A stretch of 64,000 bases of DNA, taken from NCBI RefSeq assembly GCF_015694425.1, contig NZ_JADQDN010000002.1, positions 124,001-188,000 of the forward strand. The letters run 5' to 3'. The notes beneath the pieces are model-generated. The model worked only from the letters and a program-made list of their open reading frames with translations. It was not told the origin of the DNA and did not search any database. The translations under genes were made by a program, and so were the position numbers. This DNA is from Microvirga terrestris (GTDB lineage Bacteria > Pseudomonadota > Alphaproteobacteria > Rhizobiales > Beijerinckiaceae). Shown in pieces: positions 45,896-55,137 of the stretch; positions within the stretch are counted from its first letter, which is position 1, and each line of letters opens with the position of its first letter.

Positions 45896-46789
45896 ATGAT
45901 AACTGCAGATCGAAAGGTCATTGTTTGTGCGGCTGGACTCAAAGGCGCCAATTTCGTTCGCGGTCTTGTGAACCATGAGATCCGATTAGATAGGATTTAT
46001 GCTTATAAGCAACCGGATGATCATTCTGATAGCTTTTTCTCAATCAAGCAACTCGCCGAGACGATGCAAATTGAATTTCGGGAAAGTAGGAAGCCTGAGT
46101 TTTCTTCAAGTGATCTGATATTCATTATTGGCTGGCAGTATATGTTTGCTACGATCACTCCTTTCTCCGTAGTATTTCACGATTCATTGCTGCCAAAATA
46201 TAGAGGATTTGCACCAACCGTTACTGCTCTCCTTAAAGGGGATACTCAAATAGGCGTAACGGCGCTCACGCCAACACCGGGTGTTGATGAAGGACCTATT
46301 ATTGGTCAATTGGCAGTTCAGATAGCGTACCCTATCAAAATCAAAACCGCCCTTGATCTGCAATCAGATCTCATGATTAGCTTGGCAACCCAGATCCACA
46401 GACAATGGTCGGAGGGATTTTTCACGACCTGTGAACAAGAACACGCGCGGGCCACGTATAGTCTATGGCGAAACGATGCAGATTACTTAATCGACTGGTC
46501 AAAGACGGCAAGTGAGATTGTACGGGCAATTGATGCGCTTGGATATCCGTACTCTGGTGCACGAACTACAGCTAATGGGGAAACCCTTATTATTGAAAGT
46601 GCATCTGAGGTTGATGATTTGAACTTTGAGATCAGACAGCCAGGTAAGATATGGACCCTCGATGGGGGACGGCCGCTTGTTGTCTGCGGATCGGGCCTTT
46701 TAAGGCTTGAAGATTGTCGTACACTAAATGGAGCTCGTTACGATTTCCGTCGCACGCGTATCAAGCTAGGCGAGTCCCAACTCAAGTAA
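45896..46789 (+). CDS. Sugar N-formyltransferase (methionyl-tRNA formyltransferase fold)
   Basis: About 297 residues from the ATG at 45896 with GGGGAG upstream; a GTG at 45884 is the alternative. The formyltransferase core shows FIIGWQYM, FHDSLLPKYRGFAPTVTALLKG (catalytic His) and TPGVDEGPI (catalytic Asp); the usual Asn before the His block is not evident. A C-terminal region with LWRNDADYLIDWSKTASEIVRAIDALGYPYSGA follows. Enzymes such as VioF or FdtF transfer formyl from N10-formyl-THF to the 4-amino group of dTDP sugars. Directly downstream of the aminotransferase, so the product should be Fuc4NFo or Qui4NFo. Confidence 0.88.
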   Translation: MITADRKVIVCAAGLKGANFVRGLVNHEIRLDRIYAYKQPDDHSDSFFSIKQLAETMQIEFRESRKPEFSSSDLIFIIGWQYMFATITPFSVVFHDSLLPKYRGFAPTVTALLKGDTQIGVTALTPTPGVDEGPIIGQLAVQIAYPIKIKTALDLQSDLMISLATQIHRQWSEGFFTTCEQEHARATYSLWRNDADYLIDWSKTASEIVRAIDALGYPYSGARTTANGETLIIESASEVDDLNFEIRQPGKIWTLDGGRPLVVCGSGLLRLEDCRTLNGARYDFRRTRIKLGESQLK

Positions 46790-46873
46790 GAAGTAGCGCC
46801 CACCCTTTGAGAAGCCTACGCACTCGACGGATTGTCGCATTTGATCTGCCGCTTTCTCAATGATCAACCTAAC

Positions 46874-47782
46874 TTAGATATGTTCTTCTACAAGGATTTT
46901 GGGGATCAGCGTATCGAAGTCTGGTGGGATCGGCGCTAGATTGAGTGCGGTGAGACGCTCTATGCTCCCGACAAGCAGCGGCATATCGCCAGGTCGAAGC
47001 AGATCGGCATCGATCTTCACCTGTACTGCGCGACCACTCGCTGCAATTAACGCGTTGAGAAGCGTTCCAATTCGATAGGCGCGCCCGCTGCAAATATTGA
47101 CAATAGGCCACGACCATTGCGGCATATGTGCCAATGCTAGAAGGATGCGCGCGGCCTCAGACACATCAATAAAGTCGCGGCGCGCTTCAAGATCCCCGAC
47201 GTTGATGATGCCACCGCTCGATGCTGCGTTGGCAATCTGTCTTACAAAGGATGGCAAGGCGAGTTTGGACGGCATACCCAATCCAACCGGATTGAACAGG
47301 CGTGCACTCATGATAGGAAGTCCGCGTTCCGCTGCAGCAACCCCTAAAAGCGTTTGAGTGTATTTGGATATGCCGTAGTCGCTGCGAGGGTGGCAGGGAT
47401 GGTCCTCCCGAACTGGCATGGCGTCAGGGCCGACATATCCATACTCCGCGGCCGACCCAATAAGGATAGCCCGGGGCGGCCGTGCCATTCCTGCCATTGC
47501 GGCAATCAGGCCCGCTGCCGGAAGAGTGTTGGCCTCCAAAAACTGTCCGGGATTGTTTGCATGGGTTGCGCCGGCACAGTGAATCACCGCATCGGCCTGA
47601 CTCCTATCCAAGGCCTGCTCGAACTCAGCCCTGCCCCAGGGACCTTTCCCCAAAGGGATCTTGGCGCCTGAAGCCTCTCCCTGGTCGCGGGTCGCACAGA
47701 TAATCTGCACGCCAGCTACTGCGGGTGAGGCCAAGATATGCCGTCCCAGGAAACCGCCTGAGCCTGTGAGCAGGATACGCAT
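46874..47782 (-). CDS. NAD-dependent sugar epimerase/dehydratase (extended SDR)
   Basis: 302 residues. NAD loop LLTGSGGFLGRHIL, VIHCAGATHANN, IGSAAEYGYVG and catalytic Y-G-I-S-K (YGISKYTQTLLG). It binds a nucleotide sugar and may be a 4-epimerase or 4-reductase. Its start overlaps the stop of the nucleotidyltransferase gene by one base, so it is the last gene of the three-gene leftward operon 49524-46874. Confidence 0.85.
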   Translation of the reverse strand: MRILLTGSGGFLGRHILASPAVAGVQIICATRDQGEASGAKIPLGKGPWGRAEFEQALDRSQADAVIHCAGATHANNPGQFLEANTLPAAGLIAAMAGMARPPRAILIGSAAEYGYVGPDAMPVREDHPCHPRSDYGISKYTQTLLGVAAAERGLPIMSARLFNPVGLGMPSKLALPSFVRQIANAASSGGIINVGDLEARRDFIDVSEAARILLALAHMPQWSWPIVNICSGRAYRIGTLLNALIAASGRAVQVKIDADLLRPGDMPLLVGSIERLTALNLAPIPPDFDTLIPKILVEEHI

Positions 47783-48504
47783 CAGACAGTTTTGCGAGGC
47801 GAGAAGGCTTCGGGGTCGCGCTCAACAATCTGCTGAGCTAGCGCGAAATCTTCGGGCCGGCCGATATCGAGCCAGGTGCAGTCCTGCTGGTGGCAGCGGA
47901 CCAGCATGTCGGCCTGCGTCATCGACTGCATCAGGACGGGCATGTCGAGGTATTCGCCCGGCACCAGCCAACGCTGCACAGCCTGACGGTTCAGCACGTA
48001 GAGACCCATACTGACAAGATGCTGGTAAGTAGGCTTCTCGCGATACCCCACCATGCGCATACTATCGTCGACCTCAAGCAAACCGAACTCGGATCGGAGC
48101 TCCCGGCGATAAGTACCAATGGTCGCCGCAGCGCCGCTCTCTAGATGGTCTGAAACCATCCGACCGATATCCAAGCTCGTGAGAAGATCCCCGTTCGTGA
48201 GGATGAAGTTGTCTTCAAGTTTGTCTAAGACTAGGCCCATAGGACCTGCTGTACCTAAGGGCTTATCTTCAACACTATAGGTAATCGAAAGGCCAAAGCG
48301 CGACCCGTCCCCGAAGAAAGCTTCAATGAGATGTCGCAAATGGTTGACCGCGATAATGATGTTGGTCACGTTCGCGGCTCGGAGTTGACGGAGCAGGATT
48401 TCAAGTATGGGCTTATCGCCCAAAGGCATAAGGGGTTTGGGAAACAAGGCAGAATATGGGTGCAGGCGTGACCCCTTGCCCCCGGCCATGATGATTGCCT
48501 GCAT
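47782..48504 (-). CDS. Sugar-phosphate nucleotidyltransferase
   Basis: 240 residues, NTP_transferase fold: MQAIIMAGGKGSRLHPYSALFPKPLMPLGDKPI at the N-terminus and LTNGDLLTSLDI with the metal Asp. Close in type to the nucleotidyltransferases beside LegB-like genes that activate a sugar-1-phosphate (mannose- or glucosamine-1-phosphate GTP/UTP type). The sugar and nucleotide cannot be fixed from sequence. It lies between the two SDR genes, 15 bases after the first. Confidence 0.87.
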   Translation of the reverse strand: MQAIIMAGGKGSRLHPYSALFPKPLMPLGDKPILEILLRQLRAANVTNIIIAVNHLRHLIEAFFGDGSRFGLSITYSVEDKPLGTAGPMGLVLDKLEDNFILTNGDLLTSLDIGRMVSDHLESGAAATIGTYRRELRSEFGLLEVDDSMRMVGYREKPTYQHLVSMGLYVLNRQAVQRWLVPGEYLDMPVLMQSMTQADMLVRCHQQDCTWLDIGRPEDFALAQQIVERDPEAFSPRKTV

Positions 48505-48519
48505 GATCGCCTCTTTGAC

Positions 48520-49524
48520 TCAAACCGTATAGGTTGTTGCGTTGTAAAGCCCGCGGTTGCTTGAAATAAAATCGATTCCCTGACGAAGCCCCTGGTCAAG
48601 GGAGGTCGTTGGGCGCCATCCCAGTAACTCGGCGGCCTTGCGGTTGTTGGATACCAGCTTCATGACCTCGCTCTTGCTAGGGCGCTCTCGCGACGAGTCA
48701 TGAACGATGGGCTTGTCCATTCCCATGAGGCGCAAAATGTGATGCGCGAAGTCCCCGATGCTGTATGTCTCGCCCGTTCCGAGATTAATGGTCTCCCCTT
48801 CAATTCCCGGTGTTGTAGCGGCAAGAATGAACCCCTCAACCGTGTCGGTTACAAAAGTCATATCGCGCTGCGGCGTAAGAGCCCCGAGATGAATCTCGTC
48901 CCGCACCAGAGCTTGGGAGATGATAGTTGGGATGAAGGCACGTGCAGACTGGCGTGGTCCGTACGTATTGAAGGGGCGCAGCACCACAACCGGTGTATCG
49001 AATGACAAATAGTAGGAGTCTGCAATTTTGTCCGCACCAATCTTGCTGGCTGAGTATGGAGATTGTCCCTGGAGAGGATGATCCTCATCGATCGGCGTGC
49101 GAATGGCTGTCCCATAAACCTCGGACGTGCTGGTATGAACGACGCGGCCTGTCCCTAGCCGACGGGCGGCCTCCAATACGTTGAGCGTACCCTCAACATT
49201 GGTTCGCACATAAGATCTTGGCGCGACATAGGAGTAAGGAATAGCGATGAGAGCAGCCAAATGAAGGACGATATCCTGCCCGTCGACTGCCCTGAAAACG
49301 AAGTCGCTATCCTCAATATTGCCGAAGACGACCTTGAGCTTAGTCCGGAGATCCTCTGGTATGAACTTCAGATTTCCGATCGACGATGCCGAATTGTAAT
49401 GAACCATGGCGGTCACATTCGCGCCACGCTGCAGCAGCGTCTCCACGAGATGGCTACCAATGAAGCCTGCCGCACCTGTTACCAGAATGTTTTTGCCCTT
49501 AATCACTGGGGCCTCCGTTGTCAT
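48520..49524 (-). CDS. NAD-dependent 4,6-dehydratase, LegB type
   Basis: 334 residues, extended SDR. Strong LegB-subfamily markers: LVTGAAGFIGSHLVETL, VLHLAALIAIPYSYVAPRSYV, STSEVYGTA, Y-S-A-S-K and NTYGPRQSARAFIPTII. LegB converts a nucleotide-linked GlcNAc to the 4-keto-6-deoxy form as the first step to legionaminic acid. The following synthase and cytidylyltransferase genes are not here, so the pathway probably leads to another 6-deoxy sugar. First gene of its operon. Confidence 0.85.
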   Translation of the reverse strand: MTTEAPVIKGKNILVTGAAGFIGSHLVETLLQRGANVTAMVHYNSASSIGNLKFIPEDLRTKLKVVFGNIEDSDFVFRAVDGQDIVLHLAALIAIPYSYVAPRSYVRTNVEGTLNVLEAARRLGTGRVVHTSTSEVYGTAIRTPIDEDHPLQGQSPYSASKIGADKIADSYYLSFDTPVVVLRPFNTYGPRQSARAFIPTIISQALVRDEIHLGALTPQRDMTFVTDTVEGFILAATTPGIEGETINLGTGETYSIGDFAHHILRLMGMDKPIVHDSSRERPSKSEVMKLVSNNRKAAELLGWRPTTSLDQGLRQGIDFISSNRGLYNATTYTV

Positions 49525-49607
49525 TTTGCGGGCAGCAATATATCGTCAAAGGTCTGATGTCGAGGACAGAAGCTTGGCTTGCACGGGCCTCGCGGGAGTC
49601 TGCCGAT

Positions 49608-52469
49608 CTACTCCCCTGCGGAATTCTCCGGAAAATACTCTCCCGAGCCAGCCTTGGACGCTCCGTCGCCGTCCTCAAACGACTTTCCTGCGGCGTCACC
49701 GACCAAAACACCTCGAAGGGCTTCGTCATATGCAGTAAGCATATTGCGAGCATCAAATTTCTGCTCGGCCGCAAGCCGTGCCTGCTGCTTCATCTTTTGA
49801 AGCTGGCTGGGGTTGCGGACCAACGCCGCGATCTGCGCCGCGAAAGCAGGATAATCACCAGGGGCGCAGAGACGACCGCTCACCGCGTCCTGAACGAGGT
49901 CAGGAAGCGCGCCGACCCGCGATGCAAGTACTGGAATCCCAAGAGCTAACGCCTCGAGCACTACCACAGGGCGCCCGTCCAAAAGCGACGGCAAACATAG
50001 CAAATCGTAGGAAGCAATATAGGGCGTGACATCCGGAACGGCTCCCATGAGATGGAATCGCTTGGGCGCAAAATTCGCCTCCGTGACAGCCGCCTCGACC
50101 TTTTTCGTCAGGGGCCCGGCTCCTGTCATGACGAAAGCGACCGGCACATCCTCAGGCACAAGCTTGGCGATTTCAATAAAGCCGAGAGGATCCTTCTCCT
50201 CGGACCACCGACCAGAGAACCCGATGAGGACGGTATCTTCAGAGATGCCCAATTCGTTGAGAATCTCCTGACTTTTCGGTCTCGGCGAGTAGCGCTCCAG
50301 GTCAAGACCACTTTCGATCTTGCGGATCCGGTCCTGCGCCTCCCCCTGCTCGACAAGCCAACCGTAAACCTCCTGGTTCTCGACGAGGTTGAGATCTATG
50401 AGATTCGCATGCTTCCTATTGTTGGCTGTATGACCGACCGTGTTGAAGAGTAGATCGACTACTTTCAACTTGGGATATAGCTCTTTCAGCCACTGGAGCC
50501 TGTCATAGAACGCAGCGCTTCCGACGATCCAGAGGAGGTCGATGCGCTTCGTTTGTATAAGAAAGTTGATGAAGTCGTTCCAGCGCTCCTGACCTAGGAA
50601 ACGAGGGAGATGGTAGATCTCGCTCGTCGCGCCGCGAAACCAATCCGTAGTGTCACCATGCTCTGGCCCAACCTGCACTGTCGTGACAATGATGACCCGC
50701 CATCCGACGGAACTTAAGTGCCCTGTGATCGCACTCAAGAGGCGCTCAGCACCTCCGATGATGAGGAAAGGTAAGGCCAGAAGCATCGTTGGCCGGTCGT
50801 CTGCGATATCTCGCCCAAATCGGGTTAGGTTGCGCAGCGGCTCTGGGTGGCGCCAATTTTGCACTGCAAGTTCATATGAATGCCCAATAACTTCCGGCCC
50901 CAAGACGTCTGCATTAAGCTCGCGAACGATCGTACGCTGATGCTCGATGGGTAGAACATCCTGCCCATTGCTCAGACTATTGCCGTGGATACGGTACTTA
51001 AAGAGACGTTCGCCAACAATATTCCAGAACCGTGCCCCCAAGGCGGCCGCACGCACCCAGAATAACCAATCCTCATGCACATGCCCAGTGTTCAGGTCGG
51101 AATCCCTAAATCCTCCTACCCGATCCCAGAGATCACGTTTGAAGACGGCGCATGTAGGAATGTAGTTGGCTTGAAGCATGTCTTTGAGAACCGGACGCTC
51201 AAGGCTGCCATAGCCGCCTGTTCGGTTACCAAAGAACTCAACCGCGGTCGAGACCACATCGTAGCCGAAGTGCTCTATGAGAAACACGGCTTTTTCAATG
51301 TAGGTCGGATCGATGCGATCGTCGGCGTCTAGGCAACATATATATTTGCCGCGAGCTTGACTAATGCCGAAGTTACGGTTCGCGCCTGCTCGATGCGCCT
51401 CCGACTGCAGCAGGATGCGGGTTCTTGGGAAGACCATCTCAGCCAGTTGCTGCCGCGACTCAAGCGAACTCGACCCACCCTCGACAACGATAATCTCGAG
51501 ATCTTGAAATGTCTGGGCGAGCACCGACTCCACCGACTCGGCAACGAAATGACCATAGTTGAAGCAAGGGATGACGACGCTGACCAAGGGTCGATCTGCT
51601 GGCCAAGGGTCCATGGAAGCGGTGCTGATGCTGTTCTGAATGCCAGTTCGGCTAAGCAACTCAATCGGTAAGGCAAATGGATCGCTCATCGCCGCAATTG
51701 CCCGCTTCGATTTTGCAGCGTTAGGCTTCTGCGAACCATTTTCCAAATGCTTCGAGCCCGAAGGCTTCAGAGGTTCCTCTCGTCGACGCTCAATTTTTGA
51801 CAATCGATATATCGAACGTAGCTTTAAGGTATGCCACGCGAACCAAAGCGCCCGAAGGCTTATCTGAACTGCTCGCGGGTTGTCACGTACAAGATGACGA
51901 AGTGGAGCCGTCACCTTCCAACTGATGCTGTTAGTCACCGCTTTTAGCTTTTTCTGAACCTTTTCGAGTCTCTGCTGAAATGCATCTCGCTGTTTAGCAA
52001 CGTCTTCAGCATGCCTTTGCAGATGTTGGTGAACGACCTTAACCCGTTCAAGATAATTGAGGATATTCTGATAGCGCTCCTCAAGGTCAGTAGGAACAGC
52101 GCCTGTCCCGCGAACGCGATGCTCGGCAGCGACCATCGCGTTCACCATCTGAGTGACATTTAGTCGTCTGTCATGTTCTGCTATCGCTAACTCGGCCTTC
52201 AGCTTAACAATTTCGTTCCTATATCTGGTAATCTCGGCGTTGAGATTCATGTGCAAGTCGGTCGAATGCAATTGGACGTGCGAAAGCTTCTCGCGCAACG
52301 ACAAGTTTTCGCCATGAGCACGCTGAAGCTCTACGGAGATTGCCTCCAAGCTAGCTGTATACTGGGAGGCGTGCCTGAGAGATTTCTTTTCAGCAACGTC
52401 GAAGGACTCAGCCTGTGAAATCTCAGGCACAGCTCCGTCTTGCCGAGATGGATTACAACTGTGGTTCAA
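49608..52469 (-). CDS. Large bifunctional GT2-GT4 glycosyltransferase with coiled-coil N-terminus
   Basis: 953 residues, TTG start. A long coiled coil (about 40-190) ends with NSISWKVTAPLRHLV, the motif also seen in the 27127-29142 protein. The GT2 domain (about 290-520) has VSVVIPCFNYGHFV, a VEGGS variant of VDDGS and LDADDR. The GT-B/GT4 domain (about 555-940) has FLIIGGAERLLSAI, FSGRWSEEKDPL and the E-x7-E region with LPSLLDGRPVVVLEALALG. Two active sites and a coiled coil suggest a membrane-associated scaffold making a two-sugar unit. Confidence 0.9.
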   Translation of the reverse strand: MNHSCNPSRQDGAVPEISQAESFDVAEKKSLRHASQYTASLEAISVELQRAHGENLSLREKLSHVQLHSTDLHMNLNAEITRYRNEIVKLKAELAIAEHDRRLNVTQMVNAMVAAEHRVRGTGAVPTDLEERYQNILNYLERVKVVHQHLQRHAEDVAKQRDAFQQRLEKVQKKLKAVTNSISWKVTAPLRHLVRDNPRAVQISLRALWFAWHTLKLRSIYRLSKIERRREEPLKPSGSKHLENGSQKPNAAKSKRAIAAMSDPFALPIELLSRTGIQNSISTASMDPWPADRPLVSVVIPCFNYGHFVAESVESVLAQTFQDLEIIVVEGGSSSLESRQQLAEMVFPRTRILLQSEAHRAGANRNFGISQARGKYICCLDADDRIDPTYIEKAVFLIEHFGYDVVSTAVEFFGNRTGGYGSLERPVLKDMLQANYIPTCAVFKRDLWDRVGGFRDSDLNTGHVHEDWLFWVRAAALGARFWNIVGERLFKYRIHGNSLSNGQDVLPIEHQRTIVRELNADVLGPEVIGHSYELAVQNWRHPEPLRNLTRFGRDIADDRPTMLLALPFLIIGGAERLLSAITGHLSSVGWRVIIVTTVQVGPEHGDTTDWFRGATSEIYHLPRFLGQERWNDFINFLIQTKRIDLLWIVGSAAFYDRLQWLKELYPKLKVVDLLFNTVGHTANNRKHANLIDLNLVENQEVYGWLVEQGEAQDRIRKIESGLDLERYSPRPKSQEILNELGISEDTVLIGFSGRWSEEKDPLGFIEIAKLVPEDVPVAFVMTGAGPLTKKVEAAVTEANFAPKRFHLMGAVPDVTPYIASYDLLCLPSLLDGRPVVVLEALALGIPVLASRVGALPDLVQDAVSGRLCAPGDYPAFAAQIAALVRNPSQLQKMKQQARLAAEQKFDARNMLTAYDEALRGVLVGDAAGKSFEDGDGASKAGSGEYFPENSAGE

Positions 52470-53073
52470 GTCCTATCGCTCCCAAGCCAATCCGGCCAAT
52501 TCTTTACGTCTAGCAATCCGACCGACCTAATGGCAATCCTACGGATAGTATCAATTGCTCGCAACCTATCCAGAGAAATATGGGTTTTTAATCTTACAAA
52601 CAGCAGATATGTGAGGCCGACGCGATATTATCTTAGAGATTTTGCTAGTTTAGAACACACAACTCACTCACCAAGACTCGACCGTTAGCCGCATGTCATT
52701 CGCCATTACCAAAGCCGTTCCATCTATATTGCGCCCTCATTCGTATAATAATATTGATTTTGTTTCAGGTTTATCAACAAAATAAACAGTATATTTTAGT
52801 TTAGACTCAATATGACTATACAGCCGAGAGCATTCTCGGAACCTGCTGTTTGTTTATACTGCAACGCTCCTTGGCGCAAACGGAGAATGGAACTACACCT
52901 ATAACGATTAGCTGTTAGGGAGCATGGCAAGTGAATGCCTGATACGAGCATTGGCACCTGACTCAAACACGGATGGGAACGCGAGAAAGGCGTGGCCGAT
53001 TGGCTGTCAGGCGCTGTTCGCAAGGAGGGTCGCCCGCCGTAGGGGCGCCCGATCAATCCGATCCACTCTGCCA
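52470..53073. other. 600-base gap without a supported gene
   Basis: AT-rich in the middle. Small frames on both strands (52440-52688 plus, 52796-53074 minus) lack ribosome sites and family features. It probably carries the promoter of the 49608-52469 gene on its left side. No T-tract terminator seen for the gene ending at 53074. Confidence 0.4.
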
Positions 53074-55110
53074 CTACTGAGATGCGCGCTCCGTGTCAGA
53101 GATATCTCGCGACAGCCTTTTGGCTGATGAGTTCTGAAGCAATACAGCATACTTGCTTGTCCCACTAGTTGTATAACCGAACGGCGCCACATCACGGACA
53201 ACCCGCCCCATAAAATTTCCGTCGGCCTCTTGCCATGTCATAACCGCAATCGCCGTGAAACTCTCCCCGGATTTAAGGCGATCGATCAAGTCCGGTAGTC
53301 GTCCAGAAATGACTGTGTTACGGAAAGACGGGCCAACGGCCGGATACTTGGCTGGCGCGAGATTTTGCTCCTCACCAATCCCTGCATATATAGGCATTAG
53401 CTTGTCGCTTGCTGATACCAAGAAAATCCGCTCTCCGGACCTTAACTTAGATACATAAGCTACAATAGGCTTCCAAGATGGAATCCAGTAACGGTCCCGG
53501 TTGATTTCAGTAAATTGGTTTCCAGCCAGAATTATTATCGGAACCAATGCCAATAAGGTCGCTGGCCGGAACCGTGGTTGCATATTCGCTATTACGAAAG
53601 CGATACCAGCAACCACTACTGCATATACACTATATTTAAGGACAGTTTCGCTGGGAGTATATCGAAATGAGATCTGAATTGACGACTGGACGAAGACGAC
53701 GGCACACCACGCGAGCATGGAAACTGCCAAAAGAGTGGTAATCCTGCCAATAGACCGCGCAGTAATGACAATGGCAATCAGCGATAGAATGAAGGCCCCT
53801 GTGGCATATCGAACGCTCACAAGGCTTGGCCCTAGCCAATCACTGAAAGTCGATGCGGCATATATCAGCACTGAGAGAACACATGAGGCGCCTATCAGCG
53901 CGTCATTGAAGATCTCCTTACGCTTTACGCCCAGCATGACAAGGTAGAGCGAACATCCTATCCCGAGCAGGAAGGATGCTGGCAACGCCAATCCATAAAT
54001 TGGACTCTTAAAGAACTCGGTCCAGAGCGCCAAATCGTTGGCTCGCGACAGGAGTGAGGTTTTAGGCAGAGCTTCCACACCCGGCAACTGAAAGGCACCG
54101 ATGTGAAGTGGATACGGATAAAGAGGATTACCGTAGAACATGATGTTCTTGATATAATAGTGCCCCGCGACTAACAGCGCAGTCCCGCCGGTGAGTATTG
54201 CAAATCGAGTACGATTCGCCGCCTCAGGCACCCCGGCGGAGAGGAACCCAAGACTGATCCAAGCAGTCATTATTCCGAATCCCAAGACTGGACCTGAGTA
54301 CTTTACAGCCAAGAAGGATAAGCCGCCGATTGCAAGTACGGCGGACCAAAGTCGATGCTCGGGAAGCCGGAACGATATTAAACTGACAACGAGCAGAATA
54401 AGGCCCGCGTTATAGATCATATCGTTCTTTAGAGTTCCGATCCCACTGACACCGAACCAGAACGCTGGCAACGTAATGCTGGCAGCTAAGACACCCCAAG
54501 ATAGCCAGCGGCTATTGGTCAAATACAGGGCTAGTACGTAAACCGATGCCGCCAGTAATGCCATGGCTTGAGCCGCAGGCCACCAAAGAAGCGCGTCAGT
54601 ACCGCCTAAAGCGATGATCGGGATATAGGCCACCTCCCAAAATGAACTATAGTGATATGCCATGAAATACGGAGATGAGCTATTCTTTGCCCATTCCAAT
54701 ACATAGGAGAAATTGACCAGCGAGTCCGTTTCGGAAAATGGGCCGACGCGAGATAGCCCGACTCCTACAGCAAACGCCACGAAGGCCAACAGAACTACCG
54801 ACGAAGTAAGGTGGCCTGACGTCCACGTGAATTGCGCATTTAGGTGACTGCAGCCCAGTTTCGCATAGAGAAAGACGCCAAGCATAAGGGCTATGGCCGC
54901 TATGATTATGTAACCGATGAAGCTATTCAGCCCCAAGAATGTCATAATCATAGGAATGGCCGAGGAAGCGAGCAGCTTCAATGTGAGCCAAGTACAAAGC
55001 AGAAGTGCAGTTGAGATCGCCGGCGCCGGAAGCACCCGCAGCCCAATCGGAAGTACGGCTACGAAAATCGAAATCTCGTAGAGGATATACCAGAGCGAAG
55101 TAGAAGTCAT
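53074..55110 (-). CDS. Polytopic membrane protein, probable GT-C glycosyltransferase
   Basis: About 678 residues from the ATG at 55110. Around twelve membrane helices in the first 500 residues, then a soluble periplasmic tail (about 520-678) with YWIPSWKPIVAYVSKLRSGERIFLVSASDKLMPIYAG. The first large outer loop has an acidic motif S-E-T-D-S-L near residue 128, where GT-C enzymes place their catalytic Asp/Glu. GT-C proteins use polyprenyl-phosphate sugars on the outer face. It is the last gene of an operon with HAD-UbiA, SMR-like and methyltransferase genes, which fits such a donor. Confidence 0.75.
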   Translation of the reverse strand: MTSTSLWYILYEISIFVAVLPIGLRVLPAPAISTALLLCTWLTLKLLASSAIPMIMTFLGLNSFIGYIIIAAIALMLGVFLYAKLGCSHLNAQFTWTSGHLTSSVVLLAFVAFAVGVGLSRVGPFSETDSLVNFSYVLEWAKNSSSPYFMAYHYSSFWEVAYIPIIALGGTDALLWWPAAQAMALLAASVYVLALYLTNSRWLSWGVLAASITLPAFWFGVSGIGTLKNDMIYNAGLILLVVSLISFRLPEHRLWSAVLAIGGLSFLAVKYSGPVLGFGIMTAWISLGFLSAGVPEAANRTRFAILTGGTALLVAGHYYIKNIMFYGNPLYPYPLHIGAFQLPGVEALPKTSLLSRANDLALWTEFFKSPIYGLALPASFLLGIGCSLYLVMLGVKRKEIFNDALIGASCVLSVLIYAASTFSDWLGPSLVSVRYATGAFILSLIAIVITARSIGRITTLLAVSMLAWCAVVFVQSSIQISFRYTPSETVLKYSVYAVVVAGIAFVIANMQPRFRPATLLALVPIIILAGNQFTEINRDRYWIPSWKPIVAYVSKLRSGERIFLVSASDKLMPIYAGIGEEQNLAPAKYPAVGPSFRNTVISGRLPDLIDRLKSGESFTAIAVMTWQEADGNFMGRVVRDVAPFGYTTSGTSKYAVLLQNSSAKRLSRDISDTERASQ

Positions 55111-55137
55111 GGGCAATAAACCACGAAGAAGGTCAAC

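Noticed and set aside
52796-53074. 92-codon minus-strand frame after the GT-C gene
   Set aside because: No family features, no ribosome site and low-quality composition.
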